The translations under genes and the position numbers were made by a program. A DNA stretch of 7,909 bases from Aquisalimonas sp. GTDB lineage: Bacteria; Pseudomonadota; Gammaproteobacteria; Nitrococcales; Aquisalimonadaceae. Below the pieces are notes generated by a model, which saw only the letters and a list, made by a program, of their open reading frames with translations, was not told the DNA's origin and made no database searches. Location of the stretch: contig SLMR01000171.1 of assembly GCA_007133445.1 (NCBI GenBank), positions 1 through 7,909 on the forward strand, given 5' to 3'. This document shows positions 1-7,152 of the stretch, in pieces (the stretch's first letter is position 1; every line of letters begins with the position of its first letter).

Positions 1-1
1 C

Positions 2-682
2 ATGCGTATTGCCGTTCATCCCCACCGTCAGCGCCAGGGTCTTGGCGGCGCACTCCTGAATGCCGTGGCTGAAGATGCCCGGGCGGCCGGTATGGATCTG
101 GTCGGCGCCAGCTTCGGGGCCACGCCGGAATTGTTGCGCTTCTGGCAGCGCGCCGGCTGCCTGCCGCTGCGACTGGGTGTCCGTCGCGATGCCGCCAGCG
201 GCACCCATTCCGCCGTGGTGGCCCGTGCCCTCGGCGCAACCGGCATGGAGGTGCTCACACGAGGGCGCGCGCGCATGGCGCGGGACTTCCCCGGGCAGTT
301 GGCGGATGCCCTGGCGGTGGTGGAGCCCGAGCTGGTACTGGCCCTGCTGGAAGGGCGCGAGTTCCCGGCCCCCGATGCTGAAGACTGGCTGGACGTGGTG
401 GGATTTGCCGTGGGCCAGCGCGCCTTCGAAGTCTCCCTGACCGGGATCAACCGCGTGGCGCTGTGGGGGTTGGGCCGTACGGACGTGCGCACCCGGCTGG
501 CAGCGAGCGAGCAGATTGCCCTGGTGGCACGCGTGCTGCAGCGGCGCCCCTGGGGCGAGGCCGCCCGACTGGCCGGCGAGCAGGGCCGGCCGGGTCTGGT
601 GCAGGTGATGCGCCGCGGGTTGGCGCGGCTGGTGGACGACCAGGCCCCGGCGTCCGCCCGTGACGTTATTCCAGATCGATGA
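2..682 (+). CDS. tmcA: tRNA(Met) cytidine acetyltransferase TmcA, C-terminal part (5' end outside window)
   Basis: TmcA uses acetyl-CoA and ATP to form N4-acetylcytidine at the wobble base of elongator tRNA-Met in the cytoplasm. Only the last 226 codons are visible; the ATG at position 2 is an internal Met and the frame is open to the window edge. The visible part begins in the GNAT domain: residues 2-19 hold the RIAVHP strand and the acetyl-CoA loop RQRQGLG, and residues 36-52 hold the TmcA signature ASFGAT..LLRFWQRAG, followed by RDAASGTHSAV. These match E. coli TmcA (YpfI) as I remember it. The remaining ~140 residues correspond to the tRNA-binding tail. The helicase-like ATPase part must lie upstream. 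The 3' end overlaps the convergent oxidoreductase gene by 17 bp. The family call is secure. Confidence 0.93.
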   Translation: MRIAVHPHRQRQGLGGALLNAVAEDARAAGMDLVGASFGATPELLRFWQRAGCLPLRLGVRRDAASGTHSAVVARALGATGMEVLTRGRARMARDFPGQLADALAVVEPELVLALLEGREFPAPDAEDWLDVVGFAVGQRAFEVSLTGINRVALWGLGRTDVRTRLAASEQIALVARVLQRRPWGEAARLAGEQGRPGLVQVMRRGLARLVDDQAPASARDVIPDR

Positions 683-1652
683 CCACGTTGCCGATGGCAC
701 TCCCCGACTCCACGCGCTCGTGGGCGGTGGCGATCTCGGCCAGCGGCAGACGCTCCGCGATCCGGTGGCGCAGCGCCTCACGCTTCAGCAGATCCGTCAT
801 GCCGGCGATCGCCGCGGCCCGGTCGGCCGCAGGCAGGTTGTAGACGATGAAGAACTGCACCAGCACGTTCTTGAGAATGGAAGGGAAGAACGGGATGCTC
901 ACCTCACCGGCGTTGGCGCCGAAGGCGACGATCAGCCCGTTCGGGCGCACCGCGGCCACGTCGGTGGCGGCGTTGGCGGCGAACTCCAGCTCGATGATGC
1001 GATCGGCGCCTGTCCCGTCCGTGGCATCCATGACCCGGGCGGCGACGTCCTCCTCGCGGTAGTTGAACACCGCATTGGCCCCCGCCTCCCGGGCGATCTC
1101 GGCCTTTGTGTCGGAACTGACCGTGCTCAGAACCTGCGCCGCACCGGCGTCCCGGGCCATCTGGATGGCGTAGTAGGCCACCGCACCAGCGCCGCCAGGA
1201 ATCAGCACGGTCTGCCCCTTGACGCCGCCGTGGCAGTGAACCGCGTGCCAGGCGGTCAGCGCCGGAATCCCGAGGCAGGCGCCCACCTCCGGGCCCACGC
1301 CATCCGGCAGCGGCACGGCCTGCTCGGCCGGCAGTACAACGTACTCGGCAGCGGTCCCGTTCGGGCGGCCCCAGGCGGCGTTCCAGACCCACACGCGGTC
1401 CCCCGGCGCCAGGTCCGTCACGCCACTGCCGACCGCATCCACCACGCCGGCGCCGTCACTGTGCGGGATGATGCGCGGGAACGGCAGTTCGCGGCTGCGG
1501 GCGCCGGCGCGCGTCTTCACGTCCGAGGGGTTCACGCCGCTGCACTGCATGCGGATACGGACATCACCCGTGCCGGGCTCCGGCGTGGGCAGATCTACCA
1601 GCTGCAGGACCTCGGAGGCCGGGCCGACACGTTCGTAGCAGGCAGCGCGCAT
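666..1652 (-). CDS. Zinc-free MDR oxidoreductase, NADPH:quinone reductase type
   Basis: This 328-residue protein is a medium-chain dehydrogenase/reductase of the quinone oxidoreductase (zeta-crystallin) branch. Such enzymes reduce quinones or activated double bonds with NADPH in the cytosol; the substrate here cannot be read from sequence. The N-terminal GroES-like domain carries SGVNPSDVKTR (38-48), typical of QOR proteins. The catalytic-zinc Cys motif and the four-Cys structural-zinc lobe of true alcohol dehydrogenases are absent. The Rossmann domain has the dinucleotide loop GGAGAVA at 153-159; family members usually read GAAGAVG or similar, so the last Gly is replaced by Ala. The length is normal. 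The start at 1652 is supported by a GGGAGGAG ribosome site on the minus strand (1661-1668), 8-10 bases upstream. The HAD-family gene ends 32 bp upstream on the same strand, so the two are probably co-transcribed. Confidence 0.88.
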   Translation of the reverse strand: MRAACYERVGPASEVLQLVDLPTPEPGTGDVRIRMQCSGVNPSDVKTRAGARSRELPFPRIIPHSDGAGVVDAVGSGVTDLAPGDRVWVWNAAWGRPNGTAAEYVVLPAEQAVPLPDGVGPEVGACLGIPALTAWHAVHCHGGVKGQTVLIPGGAGAVAYYAIQMARDAGAAQVLSTVSSDTKAEIAREAGANAVFNYREEDVAARVMDATDGTGADRIIELEFAANAATDVAAVRPNGLIVAFGANAGEVSIPFFPSILKNVLVQFFIVYNLPAADRAAAIAGMTDLLKREALRHRIAERLPLAEIATAHERVESGSAIGNVVIDLE

Positions 1653-1684
1653 GAGATGTTCTCCTCCCGCGGTGATCGTTGGGT

Positions 1685-2359
1685 TCAGTTGGTGTCGCTG
1701 GCCAGGATCTGTTCCGTGACATCGTGGAGATCGTTGCCGACGATGTCCGGCGTCGGGAACAGTGGGTCCAGGACCTGCCCGGGTCGCGCAACAAAGGCGG
1801 CATGCCAGCCCGCATTCATGGCGCCGGCCACGTCCCAGCCGTGCGCTGCCACCAGGCGCATGTCCTGGGCGCTGGCCAGAACGCTCCGGGCGGCGGTGTT
1901 GTACGCCTCGGGGGCCGGTTTGAGCGTCTGCGCCGCGTCGACACTGAAGACGTCCTCGAACAATTGCGTCAGACCCGCGTGCTCCAGCTGCGCCTTGGCC
2001 ACCTGCGGTGGCGAGTTGGTCAGCGCGAACAGGCGCAGGCCGCTGTCCGCCAGGCGCCGGAGGGCGGGTTGGACGTCGTCATGGGGCGGCAGTGTGCGCA
2101 GCCCGCTGCTGACCGCATCCCGGTTCTTCTGCGTCAGGCGTATGCCGTGGCGTTCCGCGACCTGCGTCAGGGCGTGCCCGGCGATGGTGGCGAAATCCTG
2201 GTACTGCCCGAAGATGGTGGTGACCATGGCCGACTGCAGGACCTGGGAAAACCACTCACGCCGCACCTGCGCGGCACCGAAGATATCCTCGAACAGGGGA
2301 TCCAGACTTGCGAGATCGAGCAACGTCTCGTTGACATCGAAGGCGATGATGCGGGTCAT
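1685..2359 (-). CDS. HAD-superfamily hydrolase, haloacid dehalogenase type II-like
   Basis: This is a 224-residue cytosolic HAD hydrolase with the layout of L-2-haloacid dehalogenases. Motif I is FDVNETLLDL with nucleophile Asp8. Motif II is LTNSP (Thr114, Asn115). Motif III is Lys147 in LKPAPEAY, with Tyr153. Motif IV is HGWDVAGA with Asp176. An alpha-helical cap lies at about residues 16-95. Asn10 at nucleophile+2 argues against phosphatase chemistry, where an Asp is expected. Compared with Pseudomonas DehII from memory, the nucleophile, Lys, Tyr and last Asp are kept, but catalytic-site Ser118, Ser175 and Asn177 align with Thr114, Ala171 and His173. A true dehalogenase activity is therefore not assured. 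The frame stays open far upstream (to 3247) only because the DNA is GC-rich; the real start is the Met directly before the conserved beta strand, which has its own ribosome site. It is the first gene of a pair with the quinone-reductase-like gene. Confidence 0.88.
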   Translation of the reverse strand: MTRIIAFDVNETLLDLASLDPLFEDIFGAAQVRREWFSQVLQSAMVTTIFGQYQDFATIAGHALTQVAERHGIRLTQKNRDAVSSGLRTLPPHDDVQPALRRLADSGLRLFALTNSPPQVAKAQLEHAGLTQLFEDVFSVDAAQTLKPAPEAYNTAARSVLASAQDMRLVAAHGWDVAGAMNAGWHAAFVARPGQVLDPLFPTPDIVGNDLHDVTEQILASDTN

Positions 2360-2362
2360 GGA

Positions 2363-2369
2363 CTCCCCC
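2363..2369 (-). promoter_or_regulatory. Ribosome binding site of the HAD-family gene
   Basis: The minus strand reads GGGGGAG and then TCC directly before the ATG at 2357-2359. The spacing is short (3-5 bases depending on alignment), but the purine run and the start of the conserved domain agree. This rules out the long upstream extension of the frame as the protein's N-terminus. Confidence 0.6.
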
Positions 2370-2447
2370 TGATGACTGGTTGTGCCGTTGAGGCGCCATG
2401 GTATCAGGCCGGCCGGGAATGACGTAGATTGAGCTTGGACCTCAGGT

Positions 2448-2453
2448 GGAGAG
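2448..2453 (+). promoter_or_regulatory. Ribosome binding site selecting the ATG at 2458
   Basis: GGAGAG lies 4 bases before the ATG at 2458 (6 bases from the GGAG core). An in-frame GTG at 2446 would add four residues, but it overlaps the region just before this site and has no comparable purine box upstream. The ATG start also gives a cleaner signal peptide. Confidence 0.6.
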
Positions 2454-2457
2454 CGGC

Positions 2458-3597
2458 ATGCGCAGTATCGCGGCAGTTGTGATTCTCGTCTTGGCCATGC
2501 CGGCGCTGGCGCCTGCGGATGCCGGGAGTGCGAAAGTCGGGCGCTGGTGCGAGCCTGGCGGCGAGCGGCTGGAGGACACGGCCCTGTACCGCGAACTGGC
2601 GGACCTGGATGCCGTTCTGCTGGGCGAACGCCACGACCGCATGGAGCATCACCGCTGGCAGCTGTCCACCATAGCGCAGCTGCGGGCCCACCGCAGTGAT
2701 CTGGTGATTGCGCTTGAGATGCTGCCGCGCCAGGTCCAGCCCGCCCTGGACGCCTGGGTGGCGGGTGAGCTGGACGAGGAGACGTTCCTCCGGGACAGCG
2801 CCTGGTATACGCACTGGGGATTCGACCCCGATCTCTACCTGCCCATCCTGCACTTCGCCCGGCTGCATGGGATTCCCGTGCGGGCGGTGAACCTGGACCG
2901 CCCCCTGGTCCAGCGCATTGGCTCCGAAGGCTGGGATGCCGTGCCGGAGGATGAACGCCACGGTATCGGGCCGGCCGCGGAGCCTGCGGACCGCTACCGT
3001 GAGCGACTGGAAGAGTCCTTTCAGGACCATGCGCAGTTCGGCATCGGTGGCTCGGAAGAGGGTTTCGTGCGCGCGCAGCTGGCCCGTGACCGTGCCATGG
3101 CGGAGGGCGTTGCCGAGGTCCGGGAAGGGAAGGCTGATCCGCCCCTGGTGGTTCTCCTGGCCGGCACCGGCCACATGGAGTACGGCCATGGCGTTCCGGG
3201 CCAGCTCTATGACTTGGGGATCCGTGAGACGGCCGTGCTGCTGCCACGGGATGCCGGCGAGGAATGTGCGTCGCTGGACCCGAAGCTGGCTCGGGCCGTA
3301 TTCACGCTGGCGGGTGATGAGCGCCATGAGCCGGTGATGATGCAGTTGGGCGTGGTCCCGGAGGATCACGCTGACGGCGTACACCTTGTGCGGGTTGAGG
3401 AGGGCACCGTTGCCTACGCGGCGGATCTGCGCGAGGGCGATGTCATCGTCCGTGCCGCGGGACGAGAACTGCAGTCGGCAGACCAGCTCCGCCGTCTGGT
3501 GCACCGCCAGAGCCCCGGCAGCTGGATGCCGCTGACGCGCCTGCGAGACGGCGAGGAAACGGACGTCATTGCCCGCTTCCCCGCCGACGGTGGCTGA
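2458..3597 (+). CDS. Exported ChaN-like (DUF399) protein with C-terminal PDZ domain
   Basis: The predicted protein has 379 residues. Residues 1-21 look like a Sec signal peptide: Arg2, a hydrophobic core at 4-18, and an Ala-rich exit around ALAPADA. There is no lipobox Cys, so it is probably periplasmic rather than a lipoprotein. The ChaN-like domain spans about 45-265. It shows LLGERHD (54-60) followed by EHH (63-65), ALEML (85-89), and AGTGHM (235-240) with YGHGVP (242-247). These His/Glu clusters recur in the ChaN/Tiki (TraB-like) fold, whose members include a haem-binding Campylobacter protein and metalloprotease-like proteins. Residues 295-375 form a PDZ-like domain, with the core GVHLVRVEEGTVAYAADLRE at 307-326 followed by GDVI. 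The fusion suggests that the protein recognises peptide termini or partner proteins. Haem or iron uptake is the usual annotation, but no TonB receptor or ABC transporter is nearby, so the function is open. The gene is transcribed alone. Confidence 0.85.
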   Translation: MRSIAAVVILVLAMPALAPADAGSAKVGRWCEPGGERLEDTALYRELADLDAVLLGERHDRMEHHRWQLSTIAQLRAHRSDLVIALEMLPRQVQPALDAWVAGELDEETFLRDSAWYTHWGFDPDLYLPILHFARLHGIPVRAVNLDRPLVQRIGSEGWDAVPEDERHGIGPAAEPADRYRERLEESFQDHAQFGIGGSEEGFVRAQLARDRAMAEGVAEVREGKADPPLVVLLAGTGHMEYGHGVPGQLYDLGIRETAVLLPRDAGEECASLDPKLARAVFTLAGDERHEPVMMQLGVVPEDHADGVHLVRVEEGTVAYAADLREGDVIVRAAGRELQSADQLRRLVHRQSPGSWMPLTRLRDGEETDVIARFPADGG

Positions 3598-3625
3598 TCA
3601 GGGCCTGATGGCCACCGCGATCAGC
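3593..3625. terminator. Possible bidirectional hairpin terminator between convergent genes
   Basis: The 23-bp gap between the two convergent stop codons sits inside a dyad: GCTGATC (3593-3599) pairs with GATCAGC (3619-3625), and an inner GGCC-TGAT-GGCC hairpin occupies 3602-3613. Both stop codons lie in the outer arms. No T-tract follows on either strand, so it is at best a weak intrinsic terminator. Confidence 0.3.
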
Positions 3626-4841
3626 AGCTTGACGGTTGGGTCTGCGGCCCCTCATCGCCGAAGAACCAGGGGCGCATCTTCACGCCCGCCATGTTCCCCA
3701 GGAAGCCGAATACCAGCCACACCCAGCCGTGCAGGCTGCCCGAGGCGATGCCGCTGAAGTAGGCGCCGATGTTGCAGCCGAAAGCCAGCCGTGCACCGTA
3801 GCCCAGCAGAATGCCACCGATGATGGCCGCCATCAGAGGGCGGAACGGAATACGCAGGCTCGGTGCGAAGCGGCCGGCAAGGGAGGCGGCCAGCAGGGCG
3901 CCCAGGACGAGGCCGAAGTTCATCACCGAGGTGACGTCCTGGAACACGCTGGACTGCAGGGCTTCGGCGTTGTGCGGCGCCTGCCAGTACTCCCAGTGAC
4001 TCACCTGAATGCCCACGGCCTCGAAGCCCCAGGCGCCCCACAGGGCGAACGCCGCCGTGATGCCCCATGGGCGGCCCGCCAGGAGCAGGGTCACGAAATT
4101 CAGGATGGCCAGGGCGAGGGCGCCCCAGATGAGCGGCCACGGGCCACGCAGGAAGCGCGTCCAGCCGGCGCGCTCGGCGGCCGGTGGCTGCTCCAGCCCA
4201 CCGTGACGGCGCTTCTCCAGTACAACCGTCAGGCCGTAGATGGCGGCGAACAGGGCGAAGCTCATGATCAGGCCGCCGGCCACACCCATGCTGTTAACCA
4301 GGGAGACCGGCTCGAAGGCCGGCAGATCCCACCACCAGTGCGTGTGATGGGTGGCGATCACCGAGCCGAGAATGAAGCCGATCAGGGTGACCACCATGCG
4401 CATGTTGCCGCCGCCGGCGGTGAACAGGGTTCCGGAGGCGCAACCGCCACCGAGCTGCATGCCGACGCCGAACAGGAATGAACCCACGACAACGGAAACG
4501 CCGATCGGGAAGACGAAGCCGGACACGTCGCTTCCGAACACGGTGCCGGCGCCAAGGGCGGGGAAGAACAGGGCGACGGCCACGGCCAGCAGAATCATCT
4601 GGGCGCGCAGGCCGCGTCCGCGGCGCTCCCTGATGAAAACGCGCCAGGCGGATGTAAACCCGAAGACGGCGTGATAGAGCGCGACGCCGAGAGCGCCGCC
4701 CACCAGGAACAGTGCCGCCTGATTCACACCGATGGTCTGGCCGACATAGAACAGGCCCACGATCAGCAGGGCCGTGGCGACCCAGCCGGCCGGGTTCATG
4801 CCTCCAGGTCGTCCGGGGATGGAAACGGACGTTGCAGCCAT
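3621..4841 (-). CDS. YeeE/YedE family (TsuA-like) sulfur-compound transporter
   Basis: This 406-residue inner-membrane protein belongs to the YeeE/YedE (DUF395) family. Characterised TsuA/YeeE proteins import thiosulfate by passing it along conserved cysteines. Two repeats are visible: GVGMQLGGGCASGTLFTAGG around Cys134, and GYGARLAFGCNIGAYFSGI around Cys356, each in a Gly-rich re-entrant context. I count about 11-12 hydrophobic segments between residues 18 and 385, a cytoplasmic-looking basic loop at 209-232, and a His/Trp-rich loop THHTHWWW at 164-171. A third Cys is the very last residue (406). The length fits the long, two-repeat form. The start at 4841 is chosen for AAGGAG nine bases upstream; Met15 is the alternative. 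No tusA, rhodanese or sulfur-oxidation gene is adjacent, so the actual substrate (thiosulfate or another sulfur species) is inferred from family only. It is convergent with the ChaN-like gene. Confidence 0.88.
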   Translation of the reverse strand: MAATSVSIPGRPGGMNPAGWVATALLIVGLFYVGQTIGVNQAALFLVGGALGVALYHAVFGFTSAWRVFIRERRGRGLRAQMILLAVAVALFFPALGAGTVFGSDVSGFVFPIGVSVVVGSFLFGVGMQLGGGCASGTLFTAGGGNMRMVVTLIGFILGSVIATHHTHWWWDLPAFEPVSLVNSMGVAGGLIMSFALFAAIYGLTVVLEKRRHGGLEQPPAAERAGWTRFLRGPWPLIWGALALAILNFVTLLLAGRPWGITAAFALWGAWGFEAVGIQVSHWEYWQAPHNAEALQSSVFQDVTSVMNFGLVLGALLAASLAGRFAPSLRIPFRPLMAAIIGGILLGYGARLAFGCNIGAYFSGIASGSLHGWVWLVFGFLGNMAGVKMRPWFFGDEGPQTQPSSC

Positions 4842-4850
4842 GTCTGGACA

Positions 4851-4856
4851 CTCCTT
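4851..4856 (-). promoter_or_regulatory. Ribosome binding site of the YeeE-like transporter gene
   Basis: The minus strand reads AAGGAG nine bases before the ATG at 4839-4841. This is the strongest ribosome site in the window. It supports Met1 over the internal Met15 and lies only three bases downstream of the inverted repeat in the leader. Confidence 0.65.
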
Positions 4857-4859
4857 GGG

Positions 4860-4898
4860 TTGGTTAGCCGGACGGCGCGGAGTCTAACCAATCTCCGG
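4860..4898 (-). promoter_or_regulatory. Interleaved inverted repeats in the leader of the transporter gene
   Basis: TTGGTTAG (4860-4867) and CTAACCAA (4884-4891) form a perfect 8-bp dyad with a 16-bp spacer. A second pair, CCGGA (4868-4872) and TCCGG (4894-4898), is interleaved with it, so on the minus-strand transcript the order is a, b, a', b'. With no base between a' and b' and only two between a and b, both stems can hardly form at once; they look like alternatives. An operator for a dimeric regulator, a leader RNA switch or chance are all possible. The dyad starts three bases upstream of the ribosome site. I found no convincing -35/-10 pair in the 143-bp gap (4842-4984). Confidence 0.35.
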
Positions 4899-4984
4899 TC
4901 GGCCCGGGAAAGAGCGAATCCGTCTATGGATAGAACACCTTTACGGAGCCCCGGGGGCGAACCCAGGCGGGAGGCTGCGCGCTC

Positions 4985-6013
4985 TCAGGTGCCGGTCCGG
5001 TCGGAGGAATTGGGCGCGGCGAGGTCCGCGAAGCGTCTCAGACAGTCCAGTCGTGTCTGGGCGTCGTGTACGTCGGTGGTGACGATGAGTTCATCGGCAT
5101 CGGTGGTGGCCAGGAACGCATTGACCTGTTCCTTGACGGTGGCCGGCGAACCAAAGGCGCTGGCGCTCAGGGTGGCCTCCACCATTGCTCTCTCGTGGCG
5201 CGACCACAGCGCGTCCATGTCCGGCACCGGCGGCTGCAGCTGGCCGCGCTGATTGCGCACCATGCGCAGGAAACGCTGACGGATGGAGCTTGCCAGGAAG
5301 TCCGCTTCCGCATCGGTGTCGGCGACGATGACGTTCATGGCGACCATGGCATGGGGCTGCTCCAGGACCTCCGAGGGCCGGAACACCTGCCGGTACAGCG
5401 CCAGTGCCTCGTGCACGTGGCGCGGTGCGAAGTGGCTGGCAAAGGCGAACGGCAGGCCCAGTTGACCGGCGAGCTGCGCGCTGTAGCCGCTGGAGCCGAG
5501 CAACCAGATGGGGATGTGATCCAGGCCCTGTCCCGGGATGGCGCGGACGTTCTGGCCCTCCCGGGCCGGCGCCAGGTAGCCGCGCAGCTCCGCCAACAGC
5601 GCGGCGAAATCCGGTTCCAGGCTGGCGTTGGCGCCACGCAGCGCCCGCGCCGTGGTGCCGTCGGTGCCGGGTGCGCGCCCCAGGCCCAGATCGATGCGCC
5701 CCGGATAGAGGGTTTCCAGCGTGCCGAACTGTTCCGCGACCACCAGCGGCGCGTGGTTTGGCAGCATGATGCCGCCGGAGCCGACGCGGATGCGGGATGT
5801 CTTCTCGGCCACATGGCCGATAAGCACTGCCGTGGCGGCACTGGCGATGCCGTCGAGATTATGGTGCTCGGCGAGCCAGAAGCGATGGAAGCCGAGCCCG
5901 TCCGCCGCCTGCGCCAGGGCGACGGTGCGGGCGAAAGCGTCGGTCGGGGTGCTTTCGCTGACGATGGTAGCCAGATCGAGAACGGATACCGGGATACTGC
6001 CGAGCTCGCTCAT
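4985..6013 (-). CDS. yhbW: YhbW-type LLM-class flavin-dependent oxidoreductase
   Basis: This 342-residue protein is a luciferase-like monooxygenase (bacterial luciferase fold, FMN or F420 superfamily) very close to E. coli YhbW along its whole length. Signatures are LLM strand 1 VSVLDLATI (9-17), FWLAEHHN (45-52), [11 protein letters not shown] (56-66), [10 protein letters not shown] (78-87), [16 protein letters not shown] (103-118), [14 protein letters not shown] (169-182) and [11 protein letters not shown] (187-197). The TIM-barrel core is complete. The reaction and substrate of YhbW have not been settled to my knowledge; an FMN-linked monooxygenase is the family expectation. The ATG overlaps the stop of the MFS gene in an ATGA, and no good ribosome site precedes it (only GAGAGAG), so translation is probably coupled to the transporter. 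The two proteins may handle the same compound. Confidence 0.92.
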   Translation of the reverse strand: MSELGSIPVSVLDLATIVSESTPTDAFARTVALAQAADGLGFHRFWLAEHHNLDGIASAATAVLIGHVAEKTSRIRVGSGGIMLPNHAPLVVAEQFGTLETLYPGRIDLGLGRAPGTDGTTARALRGANASLEPDFAALLAELRGYLAPAREGQNVRAIPGQGLDHIPIWLLGSSGYSAQLAGQLGLPFAFASHFAPRHVHEALALYRQVFRPSEVLEQPHAMVAMNVIVADTDAEADFLASSIRQRFLRMVRNQRGQLQPPVPDMDALWSRHERAMVEATLSASAFGSPATVKEQVNAFLATTDADELIVTTDVHDAQTRLDCLRRFADLAAPNSSDRTGT

Positions 6014-7151
6014 GCGGATTGCTCTCTCACGGCTGTGGCTGGTACGTGGCGTGTGACAGCGGCGGCGAGGACGAGAACGCTACTGGTGGCGAGCACCATG
6101 GCCGCCCAGCCGCTGGCAGCGTAGATGATACCAGGCAACCAGGCGCCGATGGTCCCACCGGCGTAGTAGGCCGCGATGTAGAGGCCGTTGACCACTCCGC
6201 GGCGGTCCGGTGCCAGGGCGTTCACCACGCCGGGGGCCGTGCCGTGAACCAGGAACATGCCAGCGCAGAACAGGAACATGGCAGCGAAGAGCAGGGTCAG
6301 CGAAGGCAGCAGGAACAGCAGCGTCGCCGCCAGGAACATGCCCAGGCCTAGCTGGATGGTGCGCCGCAGGCTCCCCGTCCAGCGCGTGATCCGCCCGGCT
6401 GCCAGCGCCACCACAATGCCCATGAGATAGCCGGCATAAAGCAGGGCGATGGTGTCTTCCCCGGCGCCAGGCTGCAGCGCGACCGCCCGGAATGGCAGAT
6501 AGGTAAGCAGCGCCGCAAACACGAAGAACACGCTGAAACCCATGAAGCAGGTCACCGCCACGCCGGGGCGCGCCAGCACCTCGCGACAATCGCGCCAGCC
6601 GATGCGGGTCGCGCTGGTGGCCTGGTCCCCCGGGAGCCGCAGGATCAGGGGGCCGGTGACGATCAGCGCTGCGCCGAGCAGCCAGAAGGCGGCCTGCCAC
6701 TCCCAGTGCGCCGCAATCAGCCCGGCGACGAGCCGCCCGAGAAAGCCGCCCAGCACGGTGGCTGCAACATAGGTGGCCATGGTCCGGGCGAGCTGGTCGG
6801 CAGTGACCCGTCCGGCGATGAAGGTCATCAGCGCGGTCATCGCCGCCGGGATCAGCAGACCCTGCGCCACGCGCGCGGCCAGCTGCACGTTGAAATCCGG
6901 GGCCAGGGCGAAGGCGATCTGGCTGAGGCCGAGCAGGAAGGTCGTGGCCGCGAGCATGCGCCGGGCGTTGACGCGTTCCAGCACCAGCCCGTATAGCACC
7001 GGGGCGATGCTCAGGGGCAGCAGTGTGGCGGTGATCAACAGCGCCGCCCGATTCTCGCTGATGTCGTGCAGGTCGGCCAGTAGGGGCAGCAGCGGTTGCG
7101 GCGCGTACAGGGCGCAGAACACCAGAACCGTGGCCAGCAGGAGCAGGGGCA

Positions 7152-7152
<1 letters not shown>
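6010..7152 (-). CDS. Major facilitator superfamily transporter (YnfM/drug exporter-like)
   Basis: This is a 380-residue inner-membrane carrier with about 12 hydrophobic segments and a central basic loop around 173-196. Residues 55-65 ([11 protein letters not shown]) are the MFS motif A loop between TM2 and TM3. Arg94 in [13 protein letters not shown] is the motif B Arg of TM4, and [18 protein letters not shown] (127-144) is a motif C-like TM5. This pattern is that of proton-driven exporters of the YnfM/CynX type; the substrate is unknown. The protein starts directly in TM1, with almost no cytoplasmic N-terminal tail and no ribosome site before the ATG. An 8-codon reading frame (7154-7178) ends in a TGA overlapping this ATG. 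The gene may therefore start by reinitiation, or its first codons may lie in that frame, separated by a one-base indel. It is followed by yhbW with an ATGA overlap. Confidence 0.88.

Larger units (their letters stand above)
2360..2457. promoter_or_regulatory. Divergent intergenic region between the HAD gene and the ChaN-like gene
   Basis: These 98 bp should carry promoters for both diverging genes. On the plus strand TTGTGC (2380-2385) and TATCAG (2402-2407) stand 16 bp apart as a weak sigma-70-like pair (3/6 and 4/6 matches), about 50 bp upstream of the ATG at 2458. An 8-bp palindrome GGCCGGCC lies at 2407-2414, but such GC words are expected by chance here. I could not find a convincing promoter for the minus strand. 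The promoter assignment is tentative. Confidence 0.3.

Noticed and set aside
660..2372. 570-codon open frame on the plus strand
   Set aside because: It is antisense to both the oxidoreductase and the HAD gene, matches no family I recognise, and is explained by high GC at third codon positions of the real genes.
2360..3247. Upstream extension of the HAD-family frame on the minus strand, giving a 520-residue product
   Set aside because: The extra ~296 residues are Pro/Arg/Ser-rich low-complexity shadow sequence antisense to the ChaN-like gene; the HAD domain starts exactly at the Met at 2359, which has a ribosome site.
2404..3504. 366-codon open frame on the minus strand antisense to the ChaN-like gene
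   Set aside because: No recognisable domain, His/Gln/Arg-rich shadow composition, while the plus-strand frame has a signal peptide and clear domain motifs.
3636..4481. 281-codon open frame on the plus strand antisense to the YeeE-like gene
   Set aside because: Gln/His/Ala-rich shadow; the opposite strand encodes a complete polytopic transporter with family motifs.
4860..4898. A stable H-type pseudoknot or known riboswitch in the transporter leader
   Set aside because: The linker lengths (2 and 0 bases) are too short for both stems to form together, and the sequence matches no riboswitch consensus I know; only alternative stems or an operator remain plausible.
5066..6124. 352-codon open frame on the plus strand antisense to yhbW
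   Set aside because: Shadow of a gene with full-length similarity to E. coli YhbW.
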